Of a stretch of 64,000 bases of DNA, positions 8,361 through 15,704 are shown in pieces. Numbering within the stretch: the first letter of the stretch is position 1; the number at the start of each line of letters is the position of its first letter. The notes below the pieces were generated by a model that did not search any database, had not been told where the DNA came from, and was given only the letters and a program-made list of their open reading frames with translations. Source of the stretch: Rhizorhabdus sp049889055 (lineage in GTDB: Bacteria > Pseudomonadota > Alphaproteobacteria > Sphingomonadales > Sphingomonadaceae); NCBI RefSeq assembly GCF_049889055.1, contig NZ_JBLTWO010000005.1:124001-188000 (forward strand), written 5' to 3'. Both the position numbers and the translations under genes were made by a program.

Positions 8361-8858
8361 TCAGCTCAGGCTATAGCGGTTCAGACGATGCCGCGCGTGG
8401 CGAACTGTGCGGGCCGATCGGCCCACCCGCCACCCCGGCACGATATGTTCGAGCGGACGCAGGACGAAATCGCGGCGCTCGATTTCGCGGTGGGGAATGT
8501 GCAGCGCCCGCCCGCGTTTGCGACTCCAGCGGCCACCCGACCAGAGCAATATGTCGAGGTCGATCACACGGCTTCCCCAGCGACGCCCCCGACGCCGGCC
8601 GAACCGGACCTCAACATCTTTCAGCAGGTCGAGCAGGGCTGAAGGATCGAGCGGTGTGCGGACGAGGATCGCGGCATTGGCGAAGCGGCGGGCGGAAGGG
8701 CCCAGCGGCGGGGTGGCCAGGATCGCGGAGCGGGCCTCGATCGACAGTCCGGCAGCGGCCAGCGCAGCGATCGCGCCACGCAGCACGTCGGATGGCGCGC
8801 CGAACCGCCCATGCCACCGGTTCGATCCCAGTCCGATCGCATAGAGATGAAGCACCAT
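8361..8858 (-). CDS. folK: 2-amino-4-hydroxy-6-hydroxymethyldihydropteridine diphosphokinase
   Basis: It transfers pyrophosphate from ATP to the pterin alcohol in folate synthesis. The N-terminus reads YAIGLGSNRWHGRFG, matching the family opening GLGSN, and the HPPK signature WGSRVIDLDILLW is present with its catalytic acidic pair. Length 165 is typical. The frame is open further upstream, but homologous sequence begins at the ATG at 8858. The C-terminal segment RDFVLRPLEHIVPGW matches the family. No other folate genes are adjacent. The 5' neighbour on the same strand is only a doubtful small ORF. Confidence 0.9.
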   Translation of the reverse strand: MVLHLYAIGLGSNRWHGRFGAPSDVLRGAIAALAAAGLSIEARSAILATPPLGPSARRFANAAILVRTPLDPSALLDLLKDVEVRFGRRRGRRWGSRVIDLDILLWSGGRWSRKRGRALHIPHREIERRDFVLRPLEHIVPGWRVGRSARTVRHARHRLNRYSLS

Positions 8859-8866
8859 GGCCGAGC

Positions 8867-9082
8867 CTATAGGCGCGTCGCCGAAACCATTCCATCGGCG
8901 TGGCGGGACAAGCTGCCATGTCCTGTCGACAAGCCCGACCACCACCACTCGTAGCCATCGAACCCATTCCACGCCTGCACCCACCACATCTTGTGTAAGT
9001 ACGGTTCAACCACCGCCTGCACGGACTGTCGCGCCCGCCTCGGCTCGACGAAATTTGCCATGGAATCAGGGCGAAACGACAC
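8867..9082 (-). CDS. Possible small Trp-rich ORF upstream of folK
   Basis: An open frame of 71 codons (GTG start at 9082, or ATG at 9061) ends 8 bp before folK. Its centre is striking (KMWWVQAWNGFDGYEWWW), unlike the Arg/Ser/Pro-rich shadows typical of this genome, and third-position GC is fairly high. Against it: no recognisable Shine-Dalgarno, no known domain, and the 8859-9126 interval must also hold the divergent promoters of folK and the FtsB-like gene. Treat it as a candidate only. Confidence 0.25.
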   Translation of the reverse strand: MSFRPDSMANFVEPRRARQSVQAVVEPYLHKMWWVQAWNGFDGYEWWWSGLSTGHGSLSRHADGMVSATRL

Positions 9083-9126
9083 GAAAAAGGCTTGATCCGG
9101 GGACTCAGAGGTGATTCTGTCTTTGG

Positions 9127-9435
9127 ATGAATCGCGCGCCCCTCATCCAGGCTGCACGCAGCGCCGCACTGCCGGCGGTGGCGATTCTCATCATCGGCTA
9201 TTTCGCCGGTTCGGCGCTGGTCGGTCCCAATGGACTGCTTGCGCTCGGCGGTTATCGGTCGGAGCTCGCGCGCAAGTCTCAGGAACTCCACCGGATGGAG
9301 ACGGTCAGGGCGAAGCTGAGCCATCATGCCCGCCTGCTCGACCCCTCGCGCGTGGACCCTGATTTCGGCGAGGAACTCGTGCGCAAATCCACCGGTCAGG
9401 TCCGCCCCGACGAGATCATCATTCCGCGCAACTGA
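9127..9435 (+). CDS. ftsB: FtsB/DivIC-family septum formation initiator
   Basis: A 102-residue bitopic membrane protein: short cytoplasmic start, one transmembrane helix (about 15-36, LPAVAILIIGYFAGSALVG), then a heptad-rich periplasmic segment (ELARKSQELHRMETVRAKL) and a C-terminal part ending VRPDEIIIPRN, typical of alphaproteobacterial septum-initiator proteins (EELVRK...RPDE). FtsB bridges FtsL and FtsQ in the divisome. It lies directly upstream of pdhA, an arrangement I recall as common in alphaproteobacteria. Spacing to pdhA is 160 bp with its own promoter-like sequence, so co-transcription is not certain. Confidence 0.8.
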   Translation: MNRAPLIQAARSAALPAVAILIIGYFAGSALVGPNGLLALGGYRSELARKSQELHRMETVRAKLSHHARLLDPSRVDPDFGEELVRKSTGQVRPDEIIIPRN

Positions 9436-9524
9436 CCTTCGCCGATAGCCGCCGCAATCCATAGCGGCAGGCAATTTGATTGCGGGAGGCGACAATATTT
9501 TAACGTGCCTGCCGTTCGATTGCG

Positions 9525-9554
9525 TTGAAATCGCAGCGCGCGCGGGCCTATATG
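9525..9554 (+). promoter_or_regulatory. Candidate sigma-70-type promoter for pdhAB
   Basis: TTGAAA (9525-9530) and TATATG (9549-9554) are separated by 18 nt, about 40 nt before the pdhA start. This resembles housekeeping -35/-10 elements. It was judged by eye only. Confidence 0.4.
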
Positions 9555-9595
9555 CGCGGAGTCACCCCTCCCCGGGACACCAAGGAGCCATAAGC

Positions 9596-10699
9596 TTGGC
9601 GAAACCAGCACAGCCCCGCGCCGCCGCGAAGAAGACGACGGCGCGCGCCCCCGCATCCTCCACCGCCAAGGCCGCTGCGGCCATGCCGCCGGTGCCTAAT
9701 CGCGAACGACCGGCCGAACCGGAGCGCTATGAAGCGACCAAGGAGGAGATGCTCGAATTCTACCGGCAGATGTTGCTTATCCGTCGCTTCGAGGAAAAGG
9801 CGGGCCAGCTCTACGGCCTCGGCCTGATCGGTGGCTTCTGCCACCTCTATATCGGCCAGGAAGCGGTCGCCGTCGGGCTCCAGTCGGCGCTCGAAGTTGG
9901 CAAGGACTCGGTGATCACCGGCTATCGAGACCATGGACATATGCTTGCCTATGGCATCGATCCGAAGGTGATCATGGCCGAGCTTACCGGACGCGCCGCC
10001 GGCATCAGCCGCGGCAAGGGCGGTTCGATGCACATGTTCTCGGTCGAGCACCGTTTCTATGGCGGCCACGGTATCGTCGGCGCGCAGGTCAGCCTGGGTG
10101 CCGGCCTCGCCTTCAAGCATAAATATTCGGGCGATGGCGGCGTTGCCATGGCCTATTTCGGCGACGGTGCCGCGAACCAGGGCCAGGTCTACGAAAGCTT
10201 CAACATGGCCGAGCTGTGGAAGCTCCCGATCATCTTCGTGATCGAGAACAACCAGTACGCCATGGGCACCAGCGTCAACCGCGCCTCGTCGGAAGACCAG
10301 CTCTATCGCCGCGGCGAGAGCTTCCGCATTCCCGGCATCCAGGTCGACGGCATGGACGTGCTCGCCGTGCGCGGCGCGGCGGAGGAAGCCGTGAAGTGGG
10401 TCCGCGACGGGAAGGGCCCGATCCTGCTCGAGCTCAAGACCTACCGCTATCGCGGCCATTCCATGTCCGACCCGGCCAAATATCGCTCGCGCGAGGAAGT
10501 CCAGTCGGTGCGAGACAAGTCCGATCCGATCGACCATCTCAAGAAGGAGCTGGAAGCGCTCGGCGTCACCGAGGACGATCTGCGCAAGCTGGAGAAGGAC
10601 ATCCGGGCAATCGTGACCGAGGCGGCGGATTTCGCCGAGCAGTCGCCCGAACCCGAGCTCGACGAGCTCCATACAGACGTGCTGGTGGGACAATATTGA
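9596..10699 (+). CDS. pdhA: Pyruvate dehydrogenase E1 component, alpha subunit
   Basis: With PdhB it decarboxylates pyruvate on thiamine pyrophosphate and passes the acetyl group to lipoyl-E2. The TPP motif is visible: YFGDGAANQG followed about 27 residues later by IENNQ. FYRQMLLIRRFEEKAGQLY near the start and YRYRGHSMSDP near the end are family hallmarks. A TTG start at 9596 is chosen because AAGGAG lies 8 nt upstream; upstream in-frame codons lack conservation. The first 45 residues are an Ala/Pro/Lys-rich flexible extension. The stop codon overlaps the pdhB start by one base (TGATG), so translation is coupled. Confidence 0.95.
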   Translation: MAKPAQPRAAAKKTTARAPASSTAKAAAAMPPVPNRERPAEPERYEATKEEMLEFYRQMLLIRRFEEKAGQLYGLGLIGGFCHLYIGQEAVAVGLQSALEVGKDSVITGYRDHGHMLAYGIDPKVIMAELTGRAAGISRGKGGSMHMFSVEHRFYGGHGIVGAQVSLGAGLAFKHKYSGDGGVAMAYFGDGAANQGQVYESFNMAELWKLPIIFVIENNQYAMGTSVNRASSEDQLYRRGESFRIPGIQVDGMDVLAVRGAAEEAVKWVRDGKGPILLELKTYRYRGHSMSDPAKYRSREEVQSVRDKSDPIDHLKKELEALGVTEDDLRKLEKDIRAIVTEAADFAEQSPEPELDELHTDVLVGQY

Positions 10700-12087
10700 T
10701 GGCTGTCGACCTTAAGATGCCCGCGCTTTCCCCGACGATGGAGGAAGGCACCCTCGCCAAATGGATGGTGAAGGAAGGCGATGTCGTCAGATCGGGCGAC
10801 ATCCTGGCCGAAATCGAGACCGACAAGGCGACGATGGAATTCGAAGCGGTCGACGAAGGCACGGTTGCCGAAATCGTGATCGCCGCAGGCACCGAAGGGG
10901 TGAAGGTCGGCACCGTGATCGCCCGTATCGCGGGCGACGATGAGGACGCAACCCCTCAGGCGAAGCCTGCCCCCGCCGCAGCCCCGGCACCGAAGGCCGC
11001 CGAACCCAAGGCCGACAAGCCGAAGACCGAAACCGGCACCGCGCAGCTGGTGACCGGTGCCGCCCCGGCCGTGGCCGATCCCGAAGTCCCCGAGGGCACC
11101 GAGATGGTCAAGACGACCGTTCGCGAAGCGCTCCGCGACGCCATGGCCGAGGAAATGCGCGCCGATGGCGACGTGTTCGTGATGGGCGAGGAAGTGGCGC
11201 AATATCAGGGTGCCTATAAGGTGACCCAGGGGCTGCTCGACGAATTCGGCGACAAGCGCGTCATCGACACGCCGATCACCGAATATGGCTTTGCCGGCAT
11301 CGGCACGGGCGCGGCGATGGGCGGACTGAAGCCGATCGTCGAGTTCATGACGTTCAACTTCGCGATGCAGGCGATCGACCACATCATCAATTCGGCCGCC
11401 AAGACCAATTATATGTCGGGCGGACAGATGCGCTGCCCGGTCGTGTTCCGTGGCCCGAACGGCGCCGCCGCGCGCGTCGCCGCGCAGCACAGCCAGAATT
11501 TCGCGCCATGGTATGCGTCGGTCCCCGGCCTGATCGTCATCTCGCCCTATTCGGCGGCAGATGCGAAGGGCCTGTTGAAGGCAGCGATCCGTTGCCCCGA
11601 TCCGGTCGTCTTCCTCGAGAACGAACTGCTTTACGGTCAGAGCTTCGACGTGCCCAAGCTCGACGACTATGTCCTGCCGATCGGCAAGGCCCGGATCGCC
11701 CGCCCCGGCAAGGACGTGACGATCGTCAGCTATTCGATCGGCGTCGGCGTTGCGCTGGACGCTGCAGCGAAGCTGGAAGCCGAGGGTATCGATGCGGAGG
11801 TGATCGACCTGCGCACGCTGCGCCCGCTCGACAAGAAGACGGTGCTCGAAAGCCTGAAGAAGACCAACCGCATGGTCGTGGTCGAGGAAGGTTGGCCGGT
11901 CTGCTCGATCGCGTCCGAACTCAGCGCGATCGCCATGGAAGAGGCGTTCGACGATCTCGACGCGCCCGTCCGCCGTGTCACCAACCTGGACATCCCGATG
12001 CCCTATGCCGCCAATCTGGAAAAGGCGGCGCTGCTCAAGGCGTCGGATGTGGTGGAGGCCGTAAAGGCTGTGACCTATCGCGGCTGA
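10699..12087 (+). CDS. pdhB: Pyruvate dehydrogenase E1 component, beta subunit with N-terminal lipoyl domain
   Basis: A 462-residue protein with three parts: a lipoyl domain (1-80; the lipoylated lysine is K43 in EIETDKATMEFEA), an Ala/Pro/Lys-rich hinge (about 85-130), then a transketolase-like E1 beta catalytic part beginning VKTTVREALRDAMAEEM and containing GEEVAQYQGAYKVTQGL and GPNGAAARVAAQHSQ. Lipoyl-bearing E1 beta is a known alphaproteobacterial variant. It should supply extra swinging arms to the complex. E2 (pdhC) and E3 are not in the window. A small CCCGCA/TGCGGG hairpin lies 22 nt after the stop. Confidence 0.95.
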   Translation: MAVDLKMPALSPTMEEGTLAKWMVKEGDVVRSGDILAEIETDKATMEFEAVDEGTVAEIVIAAGTEGVKVGTVIARIAGDDEDATPQAKPAPAAAPAPKAAEPKADKPKTETGTAQLVTGAAPAVADPEVPEGTEMVKTTVREALRDAMAEEMRADGDVFVMGEEVAQYQGAYKVTQGLLDEFGDKRVIDTPITEYGFAGIGTGAAMGGLKPIVEFMTFNFAMQAIDHIINSAAKTNYMSGGQMRCPVVFRGPNGAAARVAAQHSQNFAPWYASVPGLIVISPYSAADAKGLLKAAIRCPDPVVFLENELLYGQSFDVPKLDDYVLPIGKARIARPGKDVTIVSYSIGVGVALDAAAKLEAEGIDAEVIDLRTLRPLDKKTVLESLKKTNRMVVVEEGWPVCSIASELSAIAMEEAFDDLDAPVRRVTNLDIPMPYAANLEKAALLKASDVVEAVKAVTYRG

Positions 12088-12152
12088 CTGCCCGAAAAGC
12101 CATAACCGTCCCGCATATTGCGGGGAGGCCGATCGCGCACATGTGTTACACT

Positions 12153-12177
12153 GCTCCCGAGTCGCGTACTCGGGAGC
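12153..12177 (+). promoter_or_regulatory. Perfect hairpin covering the Shine-Dalgarno of the receiver gene
   Basis: GCTCCCGAGT (12153-12162) and ACTCGGGAGC (12168-12177) form a perfect 10-bp stem with a 5-nt loop. The 3' arm contains CGGGAG, the only good Shine-Dalgarno for the ATG at 12184. Folded mRNA would hide the ribosome site. There is no T-tract, so it is not an ordinary terminator for pdhB. Confidence 0.6.
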
Positions 12178-12183
12178 GGTCAC

Positions 12184-12621
12184 ATGCCTGATGACCTTAA
12201 GTATAAGGCCGAGGACATACCCCTGATCTTGCGGGAAGCCACGCACTCTCCACGGCTGCTCTACGTCGAGGATATGGTCGAGATCGCCGAGGTTACCTGC
12301 CTGATGCTGGAGGACCTTGGCCTCGACATCACTGTCGTCAACTCGGCTGAGGAAGCCCTCGCCCTGACGGAACCCGAGACCGCCCATTTCGACATCGTCC
12401 TGACCGACGTCGTTCTGCCGGGGTTGAGCGGGATCCACCTGGCGCGCCGGCTCAACCGCCGCTGGCCGGACCTGCCGATCATCCTTGTCAGCGGCTATAG
12501 CGAGGAACTGGCACTCGGCTATGCCAACCAATATGAACTCATTCGCAAACCGTTCAGCCGGGGCACCCTGATCGATGCGCTCCAGCGCCATCTCGACGCC
12601 AGCGTCCATCCCCGCACCTGA
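12184..12621 (+). CDS. Single-domain response regulator (receiver only)
   Basis: 145 residues: a 23-residue N-terminal extension, then a CheY-like receiver. Acidic pocket residues are in LLYVEDM (about 26-31); the phospho-acceptor is D75 in DIVLTDVVLPG; the switch Ser is in LVSGYSE and the conserved Lys in IRKPFSR. There is no output domain, so it must act by protein contact or as a phosphate sink. The upstream ORF start at 12118 lies inside the hairpin region and is not used. The last 47 nt overlap the next gene, giving tight coupling. The partner kinase is unknown. Confidence 0.88.
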   Translation: MPDDLKYKAEDIPLILREATHSPRLLYVEDMVEIAEVTCLMLEDLGLDITVVNSAEEALALTEPETAHFDIVLTDVVLPGLSGIHLARRLNRRWPDLPIILVSGYSEELALGYANQYELIRKPFSRGTLIDALQRHLDASVHPRT

Positions 12622-13297
12622 CATATTCTCGCTCGCCGACCCTGAAAGAGCGCTGGCCCTCAGCCACGCCGTCGCCGACCGCCGCTCGGCGCTGGCCACG
12701 CTGTGGGCACTCGACGAGCGCATGGGGGCGATCGTCGCAGCGGCCCGCGATCCGCTGATCGGATCGATGCGGCTCGTCTGGTGGCGCGATGCCCTCGAAG
12801 CGCTCGACGATCAGAACGCCAAAGTTCCGGCCGAACCGCTATTGCAGGCGCTGGCGGCCTCGCTTCTGCCTGCAGGACTGCGCGGAGGCGAGATGGCAGC
12901 CCTGGAGGAAGGCTGGGCCGCGCTCCTCGAAGGCGAAGCGATTGCGCCGGACCAGATCGGCGCCCATGGAGCCGGCCGCGGCGCGCCGCTGTTCCGGCTG
13001 TCCGCACGTCTGCTCGGGCAAGAGCCGGGGGATATAGATGCTGCGGGCGCCGGCTGGGCGCTGGCCGATCTCGGCCACCGCCTCCAGTCGTTCGAGAGCC
13101 GCGAACTGGCGAGAGCGGCGGCCCGGGACCGCCTCGCGCGGGTCGATATCGGCCGCTGGCCACGCAGTCTCCGCCCGCTCGGCCTGCTGGTGGTGCTCGC
13201 GCGGCAAGATGCCGAACTGCCGGCCGGACAGCGCCGTCGACAGGCTTCTCCAAAACGGTTGTTTCGCAGTCTCGCCTACGCGCTGCTCGGACGATAG
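12575..13297 (+). CDS. Squalene/phytoene-synthase-family-like protein (NDUFAF6-like), probably non-catalytic
   Basis: 240 residues, all-alpha in character. The region RMGAIVAAARDPLIGSMRLVWWRDALEAL matches the conserved helix of squalene/phytoene synthase relatives related to NDUFAF6. The two DxxxD metal-binding motifs that bind prenyl diphosphate are not visible, so a scaffold or assembly role is more likely than isoprenoid synthesis. It starts inside the receiver gene (47-nt overlap). Domain recognition is moderate because the C-terminal half is divergent. Confidence 0.65.
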   Translation: MRSSAISTPASIPAPDIFSLADPERALALSHAVADRRSALATLWALDERMGAIVAAARDPLIGSMRLVWWRDALEALDDQNAKVPAEPLLQALAASLLPAGLRGGEMAALEEGWAALLEGEAIAPDQIGAHGAGRGAPLFRLSARLLGQEPGDIDAAGAGWALADLGHRLQSFESRELARAAARDRLARVDIGRWPRSLRPLGLLVVLARQDAELPAGQRRRQASPKRLFRSLAYALLGR

Positions 13298-13335
13298 ACT
13301 GGTCCCCGGAGACGGGATTGCGGGGAGAGCGAGCG

Positions 13336-13776
13336 ATGTGGCGCTATCTGGCGGTTGGAGCGGCGGGCCTCATGCTGGCAGGCGGCGGCCTGATGCTGTG
13401 GCGGAGCGACGCGGCGGGCCCCGAGATCCCGCCACCGGCTCAAACCGCCGCCGCCAGCGACGCGCCCATGTCCGTCCCGCCGGCAGCCAGCGAGAAGACC
13501 CGCGAGGAAAAGCGCTTCGGCCGTTATGACAAGGACAAGGACGGCAAGATCAGCCGCAACGAATATCTGGCGAGCCGCCAGAAGGCCTATGCGAAGCTCG
13601 ACGCAAATGGCGACGGGCGGCTGAGCTTCGAGGAATGGTCCGCCAAGACGAGCGAACGCTTCGCCAAGGCCGATGCCGATCGCAGCAATATCCTGACCCC
13701 GGAGGAATTTGCGACCACCAAGGTTCAGCGCAAGTCGGCCCGCCCCGTCCCCTGCATTCCCGAAGCCGAGAGCTGA
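13336..13776 (+). CDS. Membrane-anchored EF-hand calcium-binding protein
   Basis: 146 residues with an N-terminal hydrophobic anchor (about 5-22, LAVGAAGLMLAGGGLMLW), an Ala/Pro linker, and EF-hand loops DKDKDGKISRNE (65-76) and DANGDGRLSFEE (89-100), both with complete calcium ligands. A third loop near 113-124 (DADRSNILTPEE) has lost a glycine and is degenerate. Expected location is periplasm, tethered to the inner membrane. GGGGAG lies a few bases before the ATG. Such proteins may buffer or sense calcium; the partner is unknown. Confidence 0.85.
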   Translation: MWRYLAVGAAGLMLAGGGLMLWRSDAAGPEIPPPAQTAAASDAPMSVPPAASEKTREEKRFGRYDKDKDGKISRNEYLASRQKAYAKLDANGDGRLSFEEWSAKTSERFAKADADRSNILTPEEFATTKVQRKSARPVPCIPEAES

Positions 13777-13837
13777 CGGGGAGGCGTGGCGACCTCATGC
13801 TATACGGCAGGCACAGGCCTAAGGTGACCGAGGAACC

Positions 13838-14227
13838 ATGACCACAGCTGCCGAACTTTCCATCCGCGTGCGCCGCGCCGCGTTCAACCGCGCGATCGCC
13901 GAAGGTGATCTCGCCGCAATCCAGCCGCTGCTTGCACCCGACGTCGTCATGGTAACGGGCAGCGACAGCGCGGTGATTGGGGGTCGCAAAGCCCAGCTGG
14001 CGGTGTGGAAGCGGGAATTCGCCCAGCAGGGACGCGAAATCTATGTGCGCACTTCTGAGAGCATAGTCATCTCGGCCGTCGAACCGCTCGCGCTGGAGAC
14101 GGGCCAATGGGACTCGATCGCTCCCGGCGGCGGGACGCCGTCCTGCGGCGGCAGCTATAGCGCGAAGTGGCGCGAGGTCGGCGACCATTGGGTACTCGAA
14201 GCGGAGATATTCGTCACCCTGCGCTGA
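13838..14227 (+). CDS. NTF2-like/DUF4440 protein
   Basis: 129 residues that fit the NTF2-like cone fold: an N-terminal helix (AAFNRAIAEGDLAAIQPLLAPD), then strands ending VVMVTGSDSAVIGGRKA, and a closing strand SYSAKWREVGDHWVLEAEIF. This pattern is typical of DUF4440/SnoaL-like families that bind small hydrophobic ligands or act as isomerases. No signal peptide is seen. Function is unknown. The gene follows the EF-hand gene by 61 bp on the same strand and may be co-transcribed. Confidence 0.72.
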   Translation: MTTAAELSIRVRRAAFNRAIAEGDLAAIQPLLAPDVVMVTGSDSAVIGGRKAQLAVWKREFAQQGREIYVRTSESIVISAVEPLALETGQWDSIAPGGGTPSCGGSYSAKWREVGDHWVLEAEIFVTLR

Positions 14228-14504
14228 TTTGCGAATGCATGAGGCTATGCGGAAACGCAGGCTTCGAGGTGAGCGATCTGGTTGAAGCAGAACGCGGTCG
14301 ACCCGCCTTCGTGCCCAAGGGAATAGACAAAGGTCTTACCGACCGCCCCTTCAGAGAAATTCGTCTAATAATCAATCTGATATTCAGAACGTGAAATTGC
14401 CCTCACGAAGTTTCCGCAGCTTTGCGAGCGAGCTTGGGTAACCCGATTTTCACCCCCTTGTGATGGAATGGCCGCTGTCGCCAACCGAACCGAAAGGGTG
14501 AGCC
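14228..14504. other. Intergenic stretch, locally AT-richer, no gene supported
   Basis: After the NTF2-like gene the base composition drops: around 14365-14395 the sequence is AT-rich (TAATAATCAATCTGATATTC). This could hold a promoter for the downstream genes. Open frames here are short and lack Shine-Dalgarno sites or conserved features. No hairpin with a T-tract was seen. Confidence 0.4.
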
Positions 14505-14717
14505 ATGAAAGCCAATCAAAGCCCTTCAACGTGGGCAGGGCGGACGGAAGTCCTGTCCGCTGCTCCGTCCATTCCCCTCGAGATGGCAGCAGCGATTATG
14601 CATGGGGAAACTGCCGCAGATCCGTTGGCAACCAGGTTTCTGAACGCATGGCCTCCCGGAGCCGGGATTGAAATCGGGGTCGGCATCCCAGGTAGGGCCG
14701 AAGCGATCTTTGCCTGA
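14505..14717 (+). CDS. Possible small hypothetical protein before the protease
   Basis: 70 codons beginning MKANQSPSTW, preceded by AAAGGGTGAGCC, a reasonable Shine-Dalgarno 8-10 nt before the ATG. There is no signal peptide, membrane helix or recognisable domain; the tail contains GIEIGVGIPG. It is on the same strand as the secreted protease that starts 57 bp downstream. Composition is plausible but not compelling; it could be spurious. Confidence 0.35.
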   Translation: MKANQSPSTWAGRTEVLSAAPSIPLEMAAAIMHGETAADPLATRFLNAWPPGAGIEIGVGIPGRAEAIFA

Positions 14718-14773
14718 CCGAAGCCAATAATGCGGTCGCGTCCGGCTGGTGCAATCTAGACAGGGTAAACTTC

Positions 14774-15691
14774 ATGCTGCTTCGGAAGCCTTCGAAGAGC
14801 GGTATCGAATGCCGTATTTCAAGACTCGCGCTGTTCCCGTCGCTGGTCGCGGCGATCGCATGGCCAGCACCTTCGGCTGCCATATTGCTGGCGGGCAGAC
14901 CAAAGTCCGACCAGTTCAGCTGGTCGAACGACCTCGCAACACGATTTGACACGGTCGGCGAGATCCAATGCCATGATCCAGCCAATCCCAGCGTCGCCAA
15001 GTCGGCAACGGGCTGGATCGTAGGCAGTAGCGACACAGTCGTAACGGCCGCCCACCTGTTTTTCCAGCGATCACGCGCAGGCGGCAGAGGGAGCAACACC
15101 CTGTCGCCCAGGCAATGCACCTTCCGCCTCTATGACGGCCAAGGCGCGTTGCGCGACGTTATCGGCTTTCGGTACGGACTGTCGGAATGGGCGGATGCGC
15201 GCCATCGCTATGACAGCTCCTATGATGTGGCAGTGCTCAAGCTTGAACGCCGGGTTGCCGTCAGATCGATTCCCGCCGTCAAGATTTTGAACCGCCTCTC
15301 CACGCCGACGGTCAAACTGGCCGCATTTCATGGTGGACCCCTGAGGAGAGAGCATCCCTGGCTGACGAGCGGCCAGACCAAGCTGTTCCCCAGCAACGTC
15401 GTCGTCGACCATGACTATGACATGCGGATCAGCGACACGTGGCGCATGTTGGCGGCGTCGGCGGATTCAACACCAGGCTCGTCTGGCGGAATGTATTTCG
15501 ACTCAGCCCAGAATGCAGCCATCGGCATTCATGTCGGGTCACTCTGCGCCCAGGGTCAAACTCGCTATGATCCGGCAAGTTGCTTCAACTACGGACTTCG
15601 CTTTGATGCGCAAATTCTCAAAATGATCGACAGCGTCGCGACCGACAACCCGCCGATGGCGCAGGTCATCGTACCGAACCGAGATCCCTAG
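14774..15691 (+). CDS. Trypsin-like serine protease (S1 family), secreted
   Basis: 305 residues. The N-terminus has a basic stretch and a hydrophobic segment (LALFPSLVAAIAWPAPSAA) consistent with a signal peptide. The catalytic triad can be placed: H94 in VVTAAHLF, D151 in DSSYDVAVLKL and S237 in STPGSSGGMYF. Cysteines near 66, 115, 258 and in PASCFNYG suggest disulfides. It likely cleaves proteins in the periplasm or outside the cell. There is no PDZ domain, unlike DegP. The codon mix is less GC-rich than its neighbours, hinting at a different origin. Confidence 0.85.
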   Translation: MLLRKPSKSGIECRISRLALFPSLVAAIAWPAPSAAILLAGRPKSDQFSWSNDLATRFDTVGEIQCHDPANPSVAKSATGWIVGSSDTVVTAAHLFFQRSRAGGRGSNTLSPRQCTFRLYDGQGALRDVIGFRYGLSEWADARHRYDSSYDVAVLKLERRVAVRSIPAVKILNRLSTPTVKLAAFHGGPLRREHPWLTSGQTKLFPSNVVVDHDYDMRISDTWRMLAASADSTPGSSGGMYFDSAQNAAIGIHVGSLCAQGQTRYDPASCFNYGLRFDAQILKMIDSVATDNPPMAQVIVPNRDP

Positions 15692-15704
15692 AGAATCAAC
15701 CGCT

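Noticed and set aside
10447..12723. 758-codon minus-strand frame
   Set aside because: Antisense to pdhA, pdhB and the receiver gene.
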